This document shows, one piece after another, positions 54,000 through 64,000 of a stretch of DNA of 64,000 nucleotides. Below the pieces are notes generated by a model. It searched no databases and was not told the origin of the DNA. It saw only the letters and a program-made list of their open reading frames with translations. Position numbers and translations under genes: made by a program. The stretch spans positions 6,026,734 to 6,090,733 of the forward strand of contig CP136061.1 in NCBI GenBank assembly GCA_032622095.1. The letters are read 5' to 3'. Each line of letters begins with the position of its first letter. The first letter of the stretch is position 1. Source of the DNA: Siphonodentalium dalli. Taxonomy: Eukaryota > Mollusca > Scaphopoda > Gadilida > Siphonodentaliidae.

Positions 54000-54399
54000 T
54001 TAACCCTTTACCCAACAGAAGGGCCCTGTGCCAATGCATTCTCTTATATATGCGAGTCGACCATAGGTCGCCTCGCATATATAAGAGAATGCATTGGCTT
54101 AACACATTAAAAATTATAAAATTGTTAAAGAATGTAAGAAAAAATGGTAAAAAGTGTTAAAAAAAGATTTTTTTTAGGCCAATGCATTCTCTTATATATG
54201 CGAGGCGACCTATGGTCGACTCGCATATATAAGAGAATGCATTGGCACAGGGCATAACTGTAACCATCACAATGTGGTCAATGAGCCGGTTCCAATGATA
54301 TCCATATTTGTATGGTTTTATTGAGACAGACCCAAGATATTTTAGGCTGTTGAAGCTTTATTTGGCCGGTTTTGGCCGGTTTGTTGGGTAAAGGGTTAA
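54000..54399 (-). mobile_element. TTAA-flanked MITE, family A, copy 5 (reverse)
   Basis: The ends are TTAACCCTTTACCCAACA and its reverse complement. Palindromes lie at about 54031 and 54179. The inner GAAGCTTTATTTGG, GACAGACC and AATGAGCCGG text is reversed relative to copies 1-4. It is inserted in the text that normally follows the GAATGAGGTCCCC foldback. Confidence 0.9.
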
Positions 54400-54482
54400 C
54401 AAGTTTTTTTCTTTCTTTCTCATTTTTGGAAAGTTATTAATAATGAAAATAAGACGGTCAAGCTGTTTTAGCATGTACATGT

Positions 54483-55132
54483 TAATATTTGTTTTATAGA
54501 CTTCTATTTTATTTGGTTTATGCCAAATGGCAAAGATGATGTCAAGGCCTAGTAATCTACAAACTGGGTGGACTGCACCACACCGACCCCACGGACTAGC
54601 AGGAAAAAACTAGTATGGAAGATCGACTGGTAACCGAGGGCGAACCCTCGGCTATCTATAAGTCAACAAAGGATATAGAATAGTAAAATGACTGATAATT
54701 CTGTCGCTATAAATATAATTTTTCACGTGATACGTGCATAAAACGGGTGTGTGTATATCATGATGGAAAAGGAACGTAGCTGTAAAGCATATTAAAGATA
54801 TGGGGGTGGTTTAAGGTTCTGTTGCCCAATTTGTACAGATACAGGTTTCCCCGTCCATCATGATATAAGATTTGTGAGGCATGATCCAGGAGCGGTTTAC
54901 AGAAATTTGGAAAAGATTTGGAACGTACATACCAAAGTAAAGTTGAATAGCCAAAATAGATAATTTTGAACTTTAACAAAGAGCTCCCACATTTTGGAAA
55001 GATAGAATTGACACCGGAAGCGTCATCAGTTGCTAGCGCTTGATTCATGACTTCCTAAACGGTTGCCATGTTTATCCTTTTCGGCACTTAACTAGCAAGA
55101 TAATATTTGTTTTATAGACTTCTATTTTATTT
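54483..55132. mobile_element. 586-bp insertion between 32-bp perfect direct repeats
   Basis: TAATATTTGTTTTATAGACT, TCTATTTTATTT occurs identically at 54483-54514 and 55101-55132. The DNA between them has no clear inverted termini. On the minus strand it carries a 96-codon open frame (54758-55048, starting MNQALATDDASGVNS), preceded by GTTTAGGAAGTC. I do not recognise this frame. The repeats could be an unusually long target duplication, or the edges of a local tandem duplication that later gained sequence. Confidence 0.6.
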
Positions 55133-55212
55133 CACATGAACCCACTTTGATGGCTTTGTGTCCCTTTAAATAAGAAAGAACATTGTTGTATTAAATGTAT
55201 AAAAGAGAAGTG

Positions 55213-55490
55213 TTATGTTATTCATTATGAGGCATCGTATTGGGTTATCCCTCTTAGTACATGTTATTCATTATGAGGCATCGTATTGGGTTATCCCTCT
55301 TAGTACATGTTATTCATTATGAGGCATCGTATTGGGTTATCCCTCTTAGTACATGTTATTCATTATGAGGCATGGTATTGGGTTATCCCTCTTAGTACAT
55401 GTTATTCATTATCAGGCATGGTATTGGGTTATCCCTCTTAGTACATGTTATTCATTATCAGGCATGGTATTGGGTTATCCCTCTTAGTAC
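55213..55490 (+). repeat. 46-bp tandem repeat, six units
   Basis: The unit is ATGTTATTCATTATGAGGCA, TCGTATTGGGTTATCCCTCT, TAGTAC, with GAGGCATCG changing to CAGGCATGG in the later units. Changes are shared by neighbouring units, as expected from stepwise tandem copying. Confidence 0.95.
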
Positions 55491-55765
55491 CCGCATGCCA
55501 ACAGTGTGTATGATACTAAATTGATTTCCTCTGTCCAAAGCAATTACCATTCAACAATGTAATGGGGTATGCAATTCATTTATTTACAAAAAGGTTGGAA
55601 GGTCAATAGGTTCGTAGAAGACGATTTCGAGGTAAACATTAATTGAATACCTGGGAAATGTTTTATGATTGCAAGAAAAAAAAAAGCGATTTCGGTTCAC
55701 AAGAGTCACCTAAATAATGTACTTTTGAACCTGGAACCTTTACCGACTATGTATGAAATATATTG

Positions 55766-56156
55766 TTAACCCTTTACCCAACAGAAGGGCCCTGTGCCAA
55801 TGCATTCTCTTATATATGCGAGTCGACCATAGGTCGCCTTGCATATATAAGAGAATGCATTGGCTTAACACATTAAAAATTATAAAATTGTTAAAGAATG
55901 TAAGAAAAAATGGTAAAAAGTGTTAAAAAAAAGATTTTTTGTAGGCCAGTGCATTCTCTTATATATGCGAGGCGACCTATGGTCGACTCGCATATATAAG
56001 AGAATGCATTGGCACAGGGCATAACTGTAACTATCACAATGTGGTCAAGGAGCCGGTTCCAATGATATCCATATTTGTATGGTTCTATTGAGACAGACCG
56101 AAGATATTTTAGGCTGTTGAAGCTTTATTTGGCCGGTTTGTTGGGTAAAGGGTTAA
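55766..56156 (-). mobile_element. TTAA-flanked MITE, family A, copy 6 (reverse)
   Basis: The ends are TTAACCCTTTACCCAACA and its reverse complement, with palindromes at about 55797 and 55946. It is close in sequence to copy 5. Confidence 0.9.
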
Positions 56157-56217
56157 GGGACAAAGAAATATATTTCCTGTATTAAAGATGCTCTATCTCT
56201 TCCTATAACAAGTTTTA

Positions 56218-56862
56218 TATAGGAACAATAAGTAACAAACTCTTTGCCGAAACTTTCCACCATTACGTCGACTAAGGAGCTGAACATTAATGACTTGAGT
56301 CTCTAATTATGTTCTGTATCTGTAGCTGTTACGTCCTAGTGACCAAGGCTGGCTTTTACAGGACGGGATCGAGTAGATCCATAATTTTTCCAGGAAGTTT
56401 TTTTGCCGAACCCGTGACTTCTTCGCCACGGTAGGGATCTTTAACGTGCGCACATTGTTGCACATGGGACAGCCATTAGCGTCGGCTCCCGATCCGACGG
56501 TGTGCCAAGTGTAGTGTCATCCCTGGTCATGACATTACGAGAGGAGCAGAGGTACGAAGTTAGTCCAGTACGCATTTTTTCAAATTTTGTCTGAGACTCT
56601 TTGGCTTCTGGAATCTTTCTCAGATCACTGATCGTGGCATCGATGATTGATTTTGTGATGCCCATGGTACTGGGAATGCAGATGGCGACACAAAGTCCGA
56701 CCGATATTTTGTCGGATTTGAACCCTCGACTGTGTCGAAGGTGTAGCTCAGAGGTCGGCCCACAAACCAACTGAGCTGACCACAACTGTGTTATACCGTT
56801 GATAAAGGCTGCGACGGCCGAAAGCTTCGGCAAAGAGTATGTTACTTATTGTTCCTGTTATG
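56218..56862. mobile_element. Inverted-repeat unit enclosing a SINE
   Basis: AGGAACAATAAGTAACAAAC, TCTTTGCCGAA (56220-56251) is mirrored by TTCGGCAAAGAGTATGTTAC, TTATTGTTCCT (56826-56856). The SINE below lies between these arms. GGCCGAAAGCTTCGGC beside the right arm is itself a small hairpin. Confidence 0.75.
56340..56783 (-). mobile_element. tRNA-derived SINE
   Basis: On the minus strand, CAGCTCAGTTGG (56767-56778) is a good Pol III A box and GGTTCAAATCC (56714-56724) a good B box, 42 bases apart. This is the arrangement of a tRNA-type promoter. The body contains GCGCACGTTAAAGATCCC (complement of about 56432-56449), a block I recall from many marine invertebrate repeats. The 130-codon minus-strand open frame here is not a gene. 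The exact ends were not fixed. Confidence 0.75.
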
Positions 56863-56874
56863 CTGACGAGTCCC

Positions 56875-57104
56875 TTAACCCTTTGAGTGCCAGGGGACGA
56901 TCTCATCGGCCCTAAACCTACAAAATAAGTCTGTTAAAGAATATAAGAATAAATTATTAAAATTGTAAAAAATTGTAAAAAAAAAAAAAATTGTTAGGCC
57001 AATGCATTCTCTTATATATTAGGTCGCCTCGCATATATAATAGAATGCATTGGCACAGGGTATATGGGTTGATACAAAAATCGACCTGGTACTCAAAGGG
57101 TTAA
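56875..57104 (-). mobile_element. TTAA-flanked MITE, family B, reverse, with damaged palindrome
   Basis: It starts TTAACCCTTTGAGTGCCAGG and ends GGTACTCAAAGGGTTAA. The single palindrome (56998-57053) has lost about 13 bases of its centre. It is inserted directly after CTGACGAGTCCC. Confidence 0.85.
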
Positions 57105-57120
57105 TATATATGGACCTGCT

Positions 57121-57245
57121 ATTATTAAGTTTCATATGTTTTATATAGATTTTTTATATTATAAGATTCCTGGGTATAAAATAATAAAGACACCTGTTCG
57201 GAAACTCTTCTATCAATTTATATTGATTTTATTTCGAATTTTTTG
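57121..57245. mobile_element. Fragment of the 44167-type foldback element
   Basis: AAGTTTCATATGTTTTATAT, GGGTATAAAATAATAAAGAC and CTTCTATCAATTTATATTG match the left arm of the element at 44167. Confidence 0.7.
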
Positions 57246-57318
57246 ATACACAAAACATGTACATACTTTTACCTAATATATTTCATTTACCTTATCATTA
57301 TGTTGAAATTAAATTGTT

Positions 57319-57798
57319 GTTAAAGGTACTCAATCCGATAAAACTCCTCTCAATTACTATTTCAATGGCTTCGGGGGTCAAAAATATTTGATTCGAGTCG
57401 AGGAAGCCACCCATCAAAGCTCAGATTTTTTAGATATCGATTTTAGAAATCTATTATTTTTCATTATCGGGAATACTTTCTGGCCCAGAACACAGTCAAA
57501 ATTGCGTTATTATTACCACTTGATTTTAGAGTTATCCATCCTTGTCTGTTTGAATAGTGTTTTGGTGTACACATCTCGAGCATATTACGAAGTTGAAGGC
57601 AATTATTAGTACTCATCTCGAGAAAATAACAAATTTCAAAAAACAATATCTAATAACTCTGAGCTTTGTTTGATGGGTTCCTCGACTCGAATCAAATATT
57701 TTTTACCCTAAAAGCCAAAGAAATAGTAATATAGGACCCTCTGATCGGATTGTTGTTGTTGAGATGGGGACCCTCTGATCGGATTGAGTACCTTTAAC
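57319..57798. mobile_element. TIR element, TTAAAGGTACTCAATCCGAT ends
   Basis: The left arm TTAAAGGTACTCAATCCGAT, TTGATTCGAGTCGAGGAAGC, ACCCATCAAAGCTC is mirrored by GAGCTTTGTTTGATGGGTTC, ATTGAGTACCTTTAA. Near the right end AGGACCCTCTGATCGGATTG is duplicated. A right-end fragment occurs at 34258. Short open frames inside are not recognised. Confidence 0.85.
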
Positions 57799-58029
57799 TT
57801 TAGCTTATATAATACAATAACCGAAGATAAACTGAAACATTTGCCCTTTTATCTGTTTTATCCGCTAAAAAAATTTCACACTGGTTACATTTCAAGTGAC
57901 TGCTTTACGTTCTTGGCATGTGAATTATTACTTCTGGTAGAAACCTCTTATGAGCGACCACCTGTCATCAGCGACTGTTTTTCCTTGGCAAAATGGGTGG
58001 TCGTTCATAAACAGGTTTCACTGTAATAT

Positions 58030-58177
58030 ACATAGAAACTATCTGGGATATTTTATAGCTCGTGTTCGTTCGGATTGTATCATGCGGGATAACTCTGTCT
58101 AAAATTCTAAAAATAGTCACGAAAAAATATCCCACTTGATTATCGCATTATATAAGAAAATATTGATTTAAATCAAT
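58030..58177. mobile_element. Diverged fragment of the 44167-type foldback, reverse
   Basis: GCGGGATAACTCTGTCTAAA, CCCACTTGATTATCGCATTA, TATAAGAAAATATTGAT is the reverse-oriented centre of that family. Confidence 0.6.
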
Positions 58178-58620
58178 TTAACCCTTTACCCAACAAAACG
58201 CCCAAATAAAGCTTCAACAGCCTAAAATATCTTCGGTCTGTCTCAATAACACCATACAAATATGGATATCATTGGAACCGGTTCATTGACCACATTGTGA
58301 TGGTTACAGTTATGCCCTGTGCCAATGCATTCTCTTATATATGCGAGTCGACCATAGGTCGCCTCGCATATATAAGAGAATGCATTGGCCTAAAACAATT
58401 CTTTTTTACCATTTTTTCTTAAATTCTTTAACAATTTAATAATTTTTTCTTACATTTTTTAACAATTTTTATAATATTTTTCTACATTCTTTGACAATTT
58501 TATCATTTTTAATATGTGTTAAGCCAATGCATTCTCTTATATATGCGAGGCGACCTATGGTCGACTCGCATATATAAGAGAATGCATTGGCACAGGGCCG
58601 TTCTGTTGGGTAAAGGGTAA
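58178..58620 (+). mobile_element. TTAA-flanked MITE, family A, copy 7
   Basis: It starts TTAACCCTTTACCCAACA and ends CTGTTGGGTAAAGGGTAAA, where the last TTAA has mutated. Palindromes lie at about 58322 and 58524. It lies beside the fragment at 58030. Confidence 0.88.
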
Positions 58621-58639
58621 AATTGATAGAAGTGAATCC

Positions 58640-59160
58640 GGACAGGGGTCTTCGTGCTAGCATACCCCCACCGTGGCAAATTCAACACGCATTATCCGTA
58701 AACCCAACAAAAAAGATTTTTAACTTTAAAGAAAAATTCGGACTAATAATATCGATATGGTGTCACAAGAAGCTTGTACAGAAAAAATTATTCAAATTGG
58801 TTCATATTTGTTAAAGTTATTAAGTCGGACAGAATTTTCTAAGTGTAATATTACGAAAAACAGTCTGAGCCAATCCCTAGCCGCATCATATAGAGAGGGT
58901 ATTGTGAGAAGCATGTATACCAAAAATTATTGAAATCGGTTCATATTTGTTAAAGTTATTAAGTCGGACAGAATTTTCTAAGTCGAAAATGAGGCGTAAC
59001 TTAAAAAAAAAAGTCGGACCGAACCGCAATTAGCATTATGCGGAGAGGCAGTCCCAAAGAGATTGCATACAAAAAAATTATTGGAATCAGTTCTTAGTTG
59101 TTCGAGGTCAATCCAGTATACCCCCCATTTTCTTCGAAAGTGGGGGTATAATTAGAAAGA
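58640..59160 (+). repeat. Diverged direct repeats, GTTAAAGTTATTAAGTCGG units
   Basis: GGTTCATATTTGTTAAAGTT, ATTAAGTCGGACAGAATTTT, CTAAGT recurs at 58800 and 58940. Weaker matches lie around 59040-59110, where the block ends at CCCCCATTTTCTTCGAAAGT, GGGGGTATAAT, a mollusc-type hairpin. Confidence 0.75.
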
Positions 59161-59870
59161 GATAGACCATCAAATCAGTCTTAAGGTTCCCAGTAAGAAT
59201 GATCTATATTAGGAAACGGACTATGAATCAACTGCGACATGGCTCTCTCTGTAACCAGGTCAGGCCCATCCTGAATTCCACTATTAAAGTGGTATACGAC
59301 CATAACATATTCATGTTTCCTTTATTTGCGTCAGGAATAGAAGACGGCTCATACCATTGCATGCCAAATTTCACTCTTAACAATATCACAGCGAATGAAA
59401 CGTCTTCCGACAAAATTTGTTGTGCAATCTTTTGCCCCAGCTTTGTTATTCAATAATATTACTAATATATGCCTTTCTAAATGATAATAACAGAATGACT
59501 CAAACGCTTCTTCATAACAATATTTAAACTAATTGAATGCTAATTGAGTTGCTTATCATGTGCCGTCATGATTAATCATTCTGGACAAAATATATGTATG
59601 ACACTGAATTAGTACGACACTGATTTAAAATAATTTGGGTGTCATGATTTTGGATCAAATTCACGTAATGGTCAGATACTACTGTAATAGTGGAATTCAG
59701 GATGTGCCTGACCTGGTGACGTATTTGTCACTTTTCATTCATGATATCTTAGCCACCGGTTGTCAGATCTTTTTTGTCTGTATCTCAGCCATGGCTTACA
59801 GAATCTTGATGAAATTTGGCATTCATGTTCACCATCACAAAGGCTTTCAATGAAAGCCTGAATTTAGTGT
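59161..59870. other. Intergenic, no recognised gene
   Basis: An 85-codon + strand frame (59199-59456) has no recognisable family and overlaps an antisense frame. GGTCAGGCCCATCCTGAATT, CCACTATTA at about 59260 and its reverse complement TAATAGTGGAATTCAGGATG at about 59684 form a loose inverted pair. Confidence 0.4.
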
Positions 59871-59879
59871 GCCGGTCAT

Positions 59880-59970
59880 TTGCAGATTGAGGTCCCCAGA
59901 GGGTAAATCTCTATCCCACATAGAAGGCTAGCATCACTAAATTCACCCTCTTGGGACCTCATTCTGCTTA
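59880..59970. mobile_element. GAATGAGGTCCCC foldback, copy 7
   Basis: GCAGATTGAGGTCCCCAGAG pairs with the arm ending TTGGGACCTCATTCTGC. It is preceded by GTGTGCCGGTCATTT and followed by AGGCCTCATCTTCTCTGG. Confidence 0.85.
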
Positions 59971-60047
59971 GGCCTCATCTTCTCTGGAAATTTTCTTTTT
60001 TGTCAAATTTCTATAGAAACTTCTTCACACAGATTTTATTTCTTTTT

Positions 60048-60990
60048 AGCTCAACTTTACTTGTAAAGTTTGAGCTATTGCCATGGGTTGGTATCTGTCG
60101 CCCCTGTGCATGTGTGGTTAAGTCTGTCAACAATTTCCATTAGCACGGGCTACAGGTCGTACCTTTGGTCGGATCGTTATGAAATTTGTCATGGCTGTTA
60201 ACATTGACATGTAGATGGGAACGAGTCATTTTGGGGGCCATTCTGCCATAAAACATGGCTGCTGGCAGCCATCTTGGATTTTACTCTTTACATGACTAAA
60301 TCCTTTGGCATGGGCTACAGGTCACACCTTTGGTTGGGTCATCATGAAGTTTGTCATGGATGTTAACATTGACATGTAGATGGGAACGAGTCATTTTGGG
60401 GTCATTTGGCCGCTGGCAGTCATCTTGGATTTTACTCTTTGCATGACTAAATCCTTTGGCATGGGCTAGCGGTTGTATCTTTGGTCGGATCATCACGGAA
60501 TTTGTCATGGCTGTTGACATTGACATGTAGATGGGAATGTTCATTTTTGGGTCATTCGGCCATAAAACTTGGCCACCAGCAGCCATCTTGGATTTTACTC
60601 TTTGCACGACTAAATCCTTTGGCATGGGCTGGAGGTTATACCTTTGGTCGGATCATTATGAAATTTGTCATGGACGTTGACATGTAGATGGGAAAGAGTC
60701 ACTTTGGGGGTCATTCGGCAAAAAAAAAATGGCCGCCGGCAGCCGTCTTGGATTTTACTCTTTACATGACTAAATCCTTCGGCATAGGCTACAGGTCGTA
60801 CCTTTGGTCGGTTTATCAGGAAATTTGTCCTGGATGTTAACATTGACATGTAGATGGGAATGAGTCATTTTGGGGTCATTCGGCAAAAAAACATGGCTGC
60901 CAACAGCCATCTTGGATTTCAAAATTCAATTCATCATTACATTTATTGCTCATCACAACAATTTAACTTCTTCGCATAGTTGAGCTAGTG
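60048..60990 (+). repeat. GCCATCTTGGATTT repeat family, about five units with AGCTCAAC ends
   Basis: This is the fullest copy of the family. It opens AGCTCAACTTTACTTGTAAA, GTTTGAGCTATTGCCATGGG and has units of about 150-180 bp with TACAGGTCGTACCTTTGGTC, GATGGGAACGAGTCATTTTG and CAGCCATCTTGGATTTTACT. It closes near GCATAGTTGAGCTAGTG. Antisense frames across it are by-products. Confidence 0.85.
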
Positions 60991-61087
60991 TCTATATCCA
61001 CAAATTGGCAGATGACACATTGCATAATCGAGGTTCCCAATGGGTATACATCACAATCGGACATATTCAGGCTGGTTTTCATACCGG

Positions 61088-61206
61088 TTTGGGCTCTCAT
61101 TGAGAGCTTTCCGATGAATGGCAACAAGCCATATTTCCGACTAAATCCTGAAAAGTTACCCATAATTCTGCTGTGGTTAAGGAGTCGATTATTTAGAGCA
61201 TTACTG
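61088..61206 (+). mobile_element. One arm of the 15935-type foldback element
   Basis: AGCTTTCCGATGAATGGCAA, CAAGCCATATTTCCGACTAA, TTAAGGAGTCGATT matches loop and right arm of the element at 15935-16119. The left arm is missing. Confidence 0.8.
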
Positions 61207-61281
61207 TATGCCCACGTTAGACGGTACCTGGTGACAGCCCAACTCTTGTTGTGATTGTGACATAAACCCAGACCTACTTAT

Positions 61282-61531
61282 TTAACCCTTTAATGATGGG
61301 AGCTGCGCTGGTGCAGCATTAGAAGACCCTGTGCCAGTGCATTCTCTGATATATGCGAGCCGCGCATGTATAAGAGAATGCACTGGCTTACCAGATCAAG
61401 GTAAATATTGTTAGGCCAATGTATTCTCTTATATATGTGAGGCTCCCAATGGGAGACTCGCATATATAAGAGAATGCACTGGCACAGGGTTTTCGCAAAA
61501 TTTCAGGAAGCTCCAGTCATTATAGGGTTAA
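61282..61531 (+). mobile_element. TTAA-flanked MITE, family C, copy 2
   Basis: It starts TTAACCCTTTAATGATGGGA, GCTGCGCTGGTGCAGC and ends GGAAGCTCCAGTCATTATAG, GGTTAA. Inside are two diverged palindromic modules (about 61334-61388 and 61412-61484). The CAGATCAAGGTAAATATTGT spacer matches copy 1 at 17038. Confidence 0.82.
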
Positions 61532-61687
61532 GATAGTGGATAAACAAAGAAACAGAACAAACAATTAATGAAACATTCTAATTTTCTAGAACAAATATCA
61601 CATAATTTAACAAAAATTATTCTTAGTTCAATATGATTAATGACTCTGGTTACCAAATTTTCCACAGAACTCCCCAAGATTTTCATA

Positions 61688-62080
61688 TTAACCCTTTCAT
61701 GACTGGAGCTGCGATGGTGCAGCATTTAAGATATTGTGCCAGTGCATACTCTTATAGGGAGCCTCGCATATATAAAAGAGTGCACTGGCTTACCAGGTCA
61801 AGGTAAATAGTGTTAGGTCAATGTAATCTCTTATAGGGAGCCTCGCATATATAAAAGAGTGCACTGGCTTACCAGGTCAAGGTAAATAGTGTTAGGTCAA
61901 TGTAATCTCTTATAGGGAGCCTCGCATATATAAAAGAGTGCACTGGCTTACCAGGTCAAGGTAAATAGTGTTAGGTCAATGTAATCTCTTATAGGGAGCC
62001 TCGCATATATAAAAGAGTGCACTGGCTTACCAGGTCAAGGTAAATAGTGTTAGGTCAATGTAATCTCTTATATAGGCAAG
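61688..62080 (+). repeat. Family C MITE left end expanded into a 79-bp tandem array
   Basis: TTAACCCTTTCATGACTGGA, GCTGCGATGGTGCAGC begins a family C element. Its inner AGCCTCGCATATATAAAAGA, GTGCACTGGC, GGTCAAGGTAAATAGTGTTA, ATGTAATCTCTTATAGGG unit is then repeated about four times. No right terminus follows. Confidence 0.88.
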
Positions 62081-62533
62081 GCGTGAAAATTGACGGACGG
62101 AACCCAAATTCGAACTTAACCTGTATTTTGTGCTAGTAAACCCACATTTAAGTCCATTCAGTTCAGACTTACTAAAGTTATCATCCGGAAACAAAACAAG
62201 CAGACGGACGGAAAAATAACATAATAGGATTTTTTTTTTTAAATGGGCGTATAAAAATAAGATGACTTTAACGGGAGTATAAAATAAGATGACTGTCTTT
62301 AGAAGATTTCACATCAAGAAACTGGTAGAGTTTTTGGACAGCACTGTATTCCTTTTAAATGAGAAACACTACTATCATTTCAAATTAACTTTGATCACGT
62401 TAGATCCCAGGAGAAAACTGAAAGCGGAGTGTAATAATTTGAATGTCGCTGTCACGTTATTCATGTGGGATTTCATGTTAATAAAGTGACATGGGCTCCG
62501 CGGGTCTCTCCTCCACTATTACTCAAACACGTT
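62081..62533. other. Intergenic, no recognised gene
   Basis: This contains TGACGGACGGAACCC and CAGACGGACGG stretches of a mollusc-type repeat. A 66-codon + strand frame (62289-62489, ending MWDFMLIK) is of unknown significance. Confidence 0.4.
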
Positions 62534-62640
62534 TTAACCCTTGGATGACGGCAGCTGTGTTGGTGCACCATTAAAGATCCTGTGCCAGTGAATTCTCTTA
62601 TATATTCCGAGTCTCCCATAGGAAGGGTCACATATATAAT
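62534..62640 (+). mobile_element. Family C MITE, left-end fragment
   Basis: TTAACCCTTGGATGACGGCA, GCTGTGTTGGTGCACC is followed by a partial module (GTGCCAGTGAATTCTCTTAT). The right end is missing. Confidence 0.7.
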
Positions 62641-62780
62641 TGCTTTATTTATATCCCCTCCTCAATTTTGTTTATTTGGATATCTTTTAATGTAAACTTT
62701 TTTCTCATGCCTTGACTGTCAAATAACATTTCAATGACCCATTAATCAGTCAATGTTTATTAAATTGGATAATCTATTAA

Positions 62781-63072
62781 TCTATTAATCCAGTCGTAAG
62801 TCGGGATTTTTTTTACCCTGTGCCAATGCATTCTCTTATATATGCGACCATAGGTCGCCTCGCATATAGAAGAGAATGCATTGGCCTAACAATTTTTTAT
62901 CATTTTTTTAAAATAAATGTTTCTTACAATTTTTAGGACATAAAATAAAAAACATCCATTACCCTGCAGGGAGCCCCACACATATATAGAAGCATATAAA
63001 AGAGTGTCGTCTGCTCATGTTTGTCTGTGGCTCTGTATGGGTGAAATTATAAAATTGTTAAAGAATACAAGA
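62781..63072 (+). mobile_element. Family D element, truncated
   Basis: AATCCAGTCGTAAGTCGGGA, TTTTTTTTACCCTGTGCC, a palindrome (62819-62885) and then a GGAGCCCC module (62966-63050) match the left two-thirds of the element at 26270. The right palindrome and terminus are absent. Confidence 0.82.
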
Positions 63073-63114
63073 TAGGATAATGCTTCAATATCTAGATGTC
63101 CATGTCCATTTATG

Positions 63115-63238
63115 TTAACCCTTTGAGTGCCAGGTCCGATTTTTGTATCAACCCATATACCCTGTGCCAATGCATTCTCTTATATATGCGAGTCGACCAT
63201 AGGTCGCCTCGCATATATAAGAGAATGCATTGGCCTAA

Positions 63239-63273
<35 letters not shown>

Positions 63274-63361
63274 TTTTAATAATTTATTCTTATATTCTTT
63301 AACAGACTTATTTTGTAGGTTTAGGGCCGATGAGATCGGCCCCTGGCACTCAAAGGGTTAA
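63115..63361 (+). mobile_element. TTAA-flanked MITE, family B, with 29-T run
   Basis: It starts TTAACCCTTTGAGTGCCAGG, TCCGATTTTTGTATCAACCC and ends GATCGGCCCCTGGCACTCAA, AGGGTTAA. It has one palindrome (about 63167-63235), followed by a run of about 28 T. Confidence 0.9.
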
Positions 63362-63808
63362 GAAGAATAAAATATATATAATAAATCCGCCCTCCCACCC
63401 CATTTTTCTGAAAAAAGTTGGATGTAAATCGGGCAATTTATACAATATTGTTAGGCCAATGTATTCTCTTATATATGCAAAATACACTTGTGTGCTCAAT
63501 GAACAATGCAAAAATATTGTAATTATAATGAAAATTAATTTATGACTGGAGTCATAAATTCATTTTCATTATATTTATCATGTTTGTTTGCATCATTCAT
63601 AGAGCATACAAGTGTATTTTTCACTTTTTGTATAAAAAGAGATGGTGTCTACTCTCATAAATGGTCGGAGGTCTCTACTCTCATAAATGGTCGGATTTAC
63701 CCCTTTGAGCCCCTTTTGCAGTACTATATAGATAATAAATCAGAATATGGTATCGAGTGCTGTTATATATCTATCTGATTCTATTTTGATATTTGTATTG
63801 TATTTGGT

Positions 63809-63943
63809 AGACTAATATTATCCATCATGACCTGGGGTGTGGGATGGAAAAATCTCACCCGAGGGGCCAGATATTTGGGCCGGACACGAGGCTTGCCCCG
63901 AGGGTGAGATTTTTCCATGCCACACCCCAGGTCATGATGGATC
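63809..63943. mobile_element. Foldback element, about 47-bp arms
   Basis: ATCCATCATGACCTGGGGTG, TGGGATGGAAAAATCTCACC pairs with GGTGAGATTTTTCCATGCCA, CACCCCAGGTCATGATGGAT around a 40-base GC-rich loop. It is a single copy in this window. Confidence 0.85.
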
Positions 63944-64000
63944 ATTTTTCTCCCAACCCAAATAGCCTCATTCCGATTTTTTGTTTTATACCAATCAATG

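Noticed and set aside
56441-56833. 130-codon minus-strand frame as a protein gene
   Set aside because: It lies across a tRNA-derived SINE with clear A and B boxes, and resembles no protein I know.

Overview
This window is animal nuclear DNA, most likely from a marine mollusc (bivalve or gastropod). The evidence is split genes with GT-AG introns, two proteins conserved across animals, and many short foldback elements. It also holds dispersed repeats of the kind common in mollusc genomes: a hairpin followed by a 'CCGTCCGTCCG' stretch, 'AGCTCAAC' blocks, and a tRNA-headed SINE. Nothing in it is bacterial. Identifications come from reading alone; no database was searched.

Layout: 1-14104 is a tandem satellite with a 90-bp unit (about 157 units) that runs off the left edge. 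Large parts of it are internally duplicated. 16277-21931 holds the last three coding exons (+ strand, 235 codons) of an ARMC10-like armadillo-repeat gene. Its upstream exons are not visible, so the satellite may lie inside an intron of this gene. 22100-40370 has no convincing gene. It contains foldback/MITE elements, a Mutator-like element with a clean 9-bp target duplication, a cluster of GCGCAATT palindromes and a 2.8-kb tandem array of 28-34-bp units. 40526-53154 holds a complete five-exon ZCRB1 gene (+ strand, 215 aa; U11/U12 snRNP 31K protein of the minor spliceosome). Its 6.8-kb intron 3 contains a broken non-LTR retrotransposon, which is itself interrupted by a hAT-like element. 53155-64000 is again repeats, including a tRNA-derived SINE and many TTAA-flanked MITEs.

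Two patterns stand out. First, a 69-bp near-perfect palindrome with CCAAT-like ends and opposed TATATAAG boxes recurs about 20 times. It is carried by several different MITE families, mostly with TTAA ends as in piggyBac elements. Second, six of the eight exons have a decayed or tandem partial copy ('exon echo') of one of their edges close by. These include a 37-bp tandem array made from the ZCRB1 stop-codon region and a short upstream ORF that copies its start-codon region.

The two genes have no evident functional link. ZCRB1 acts in nuclear minor-intron splicing. ARMC10-family proteins act at the mitochondrial outer membrane or ER.
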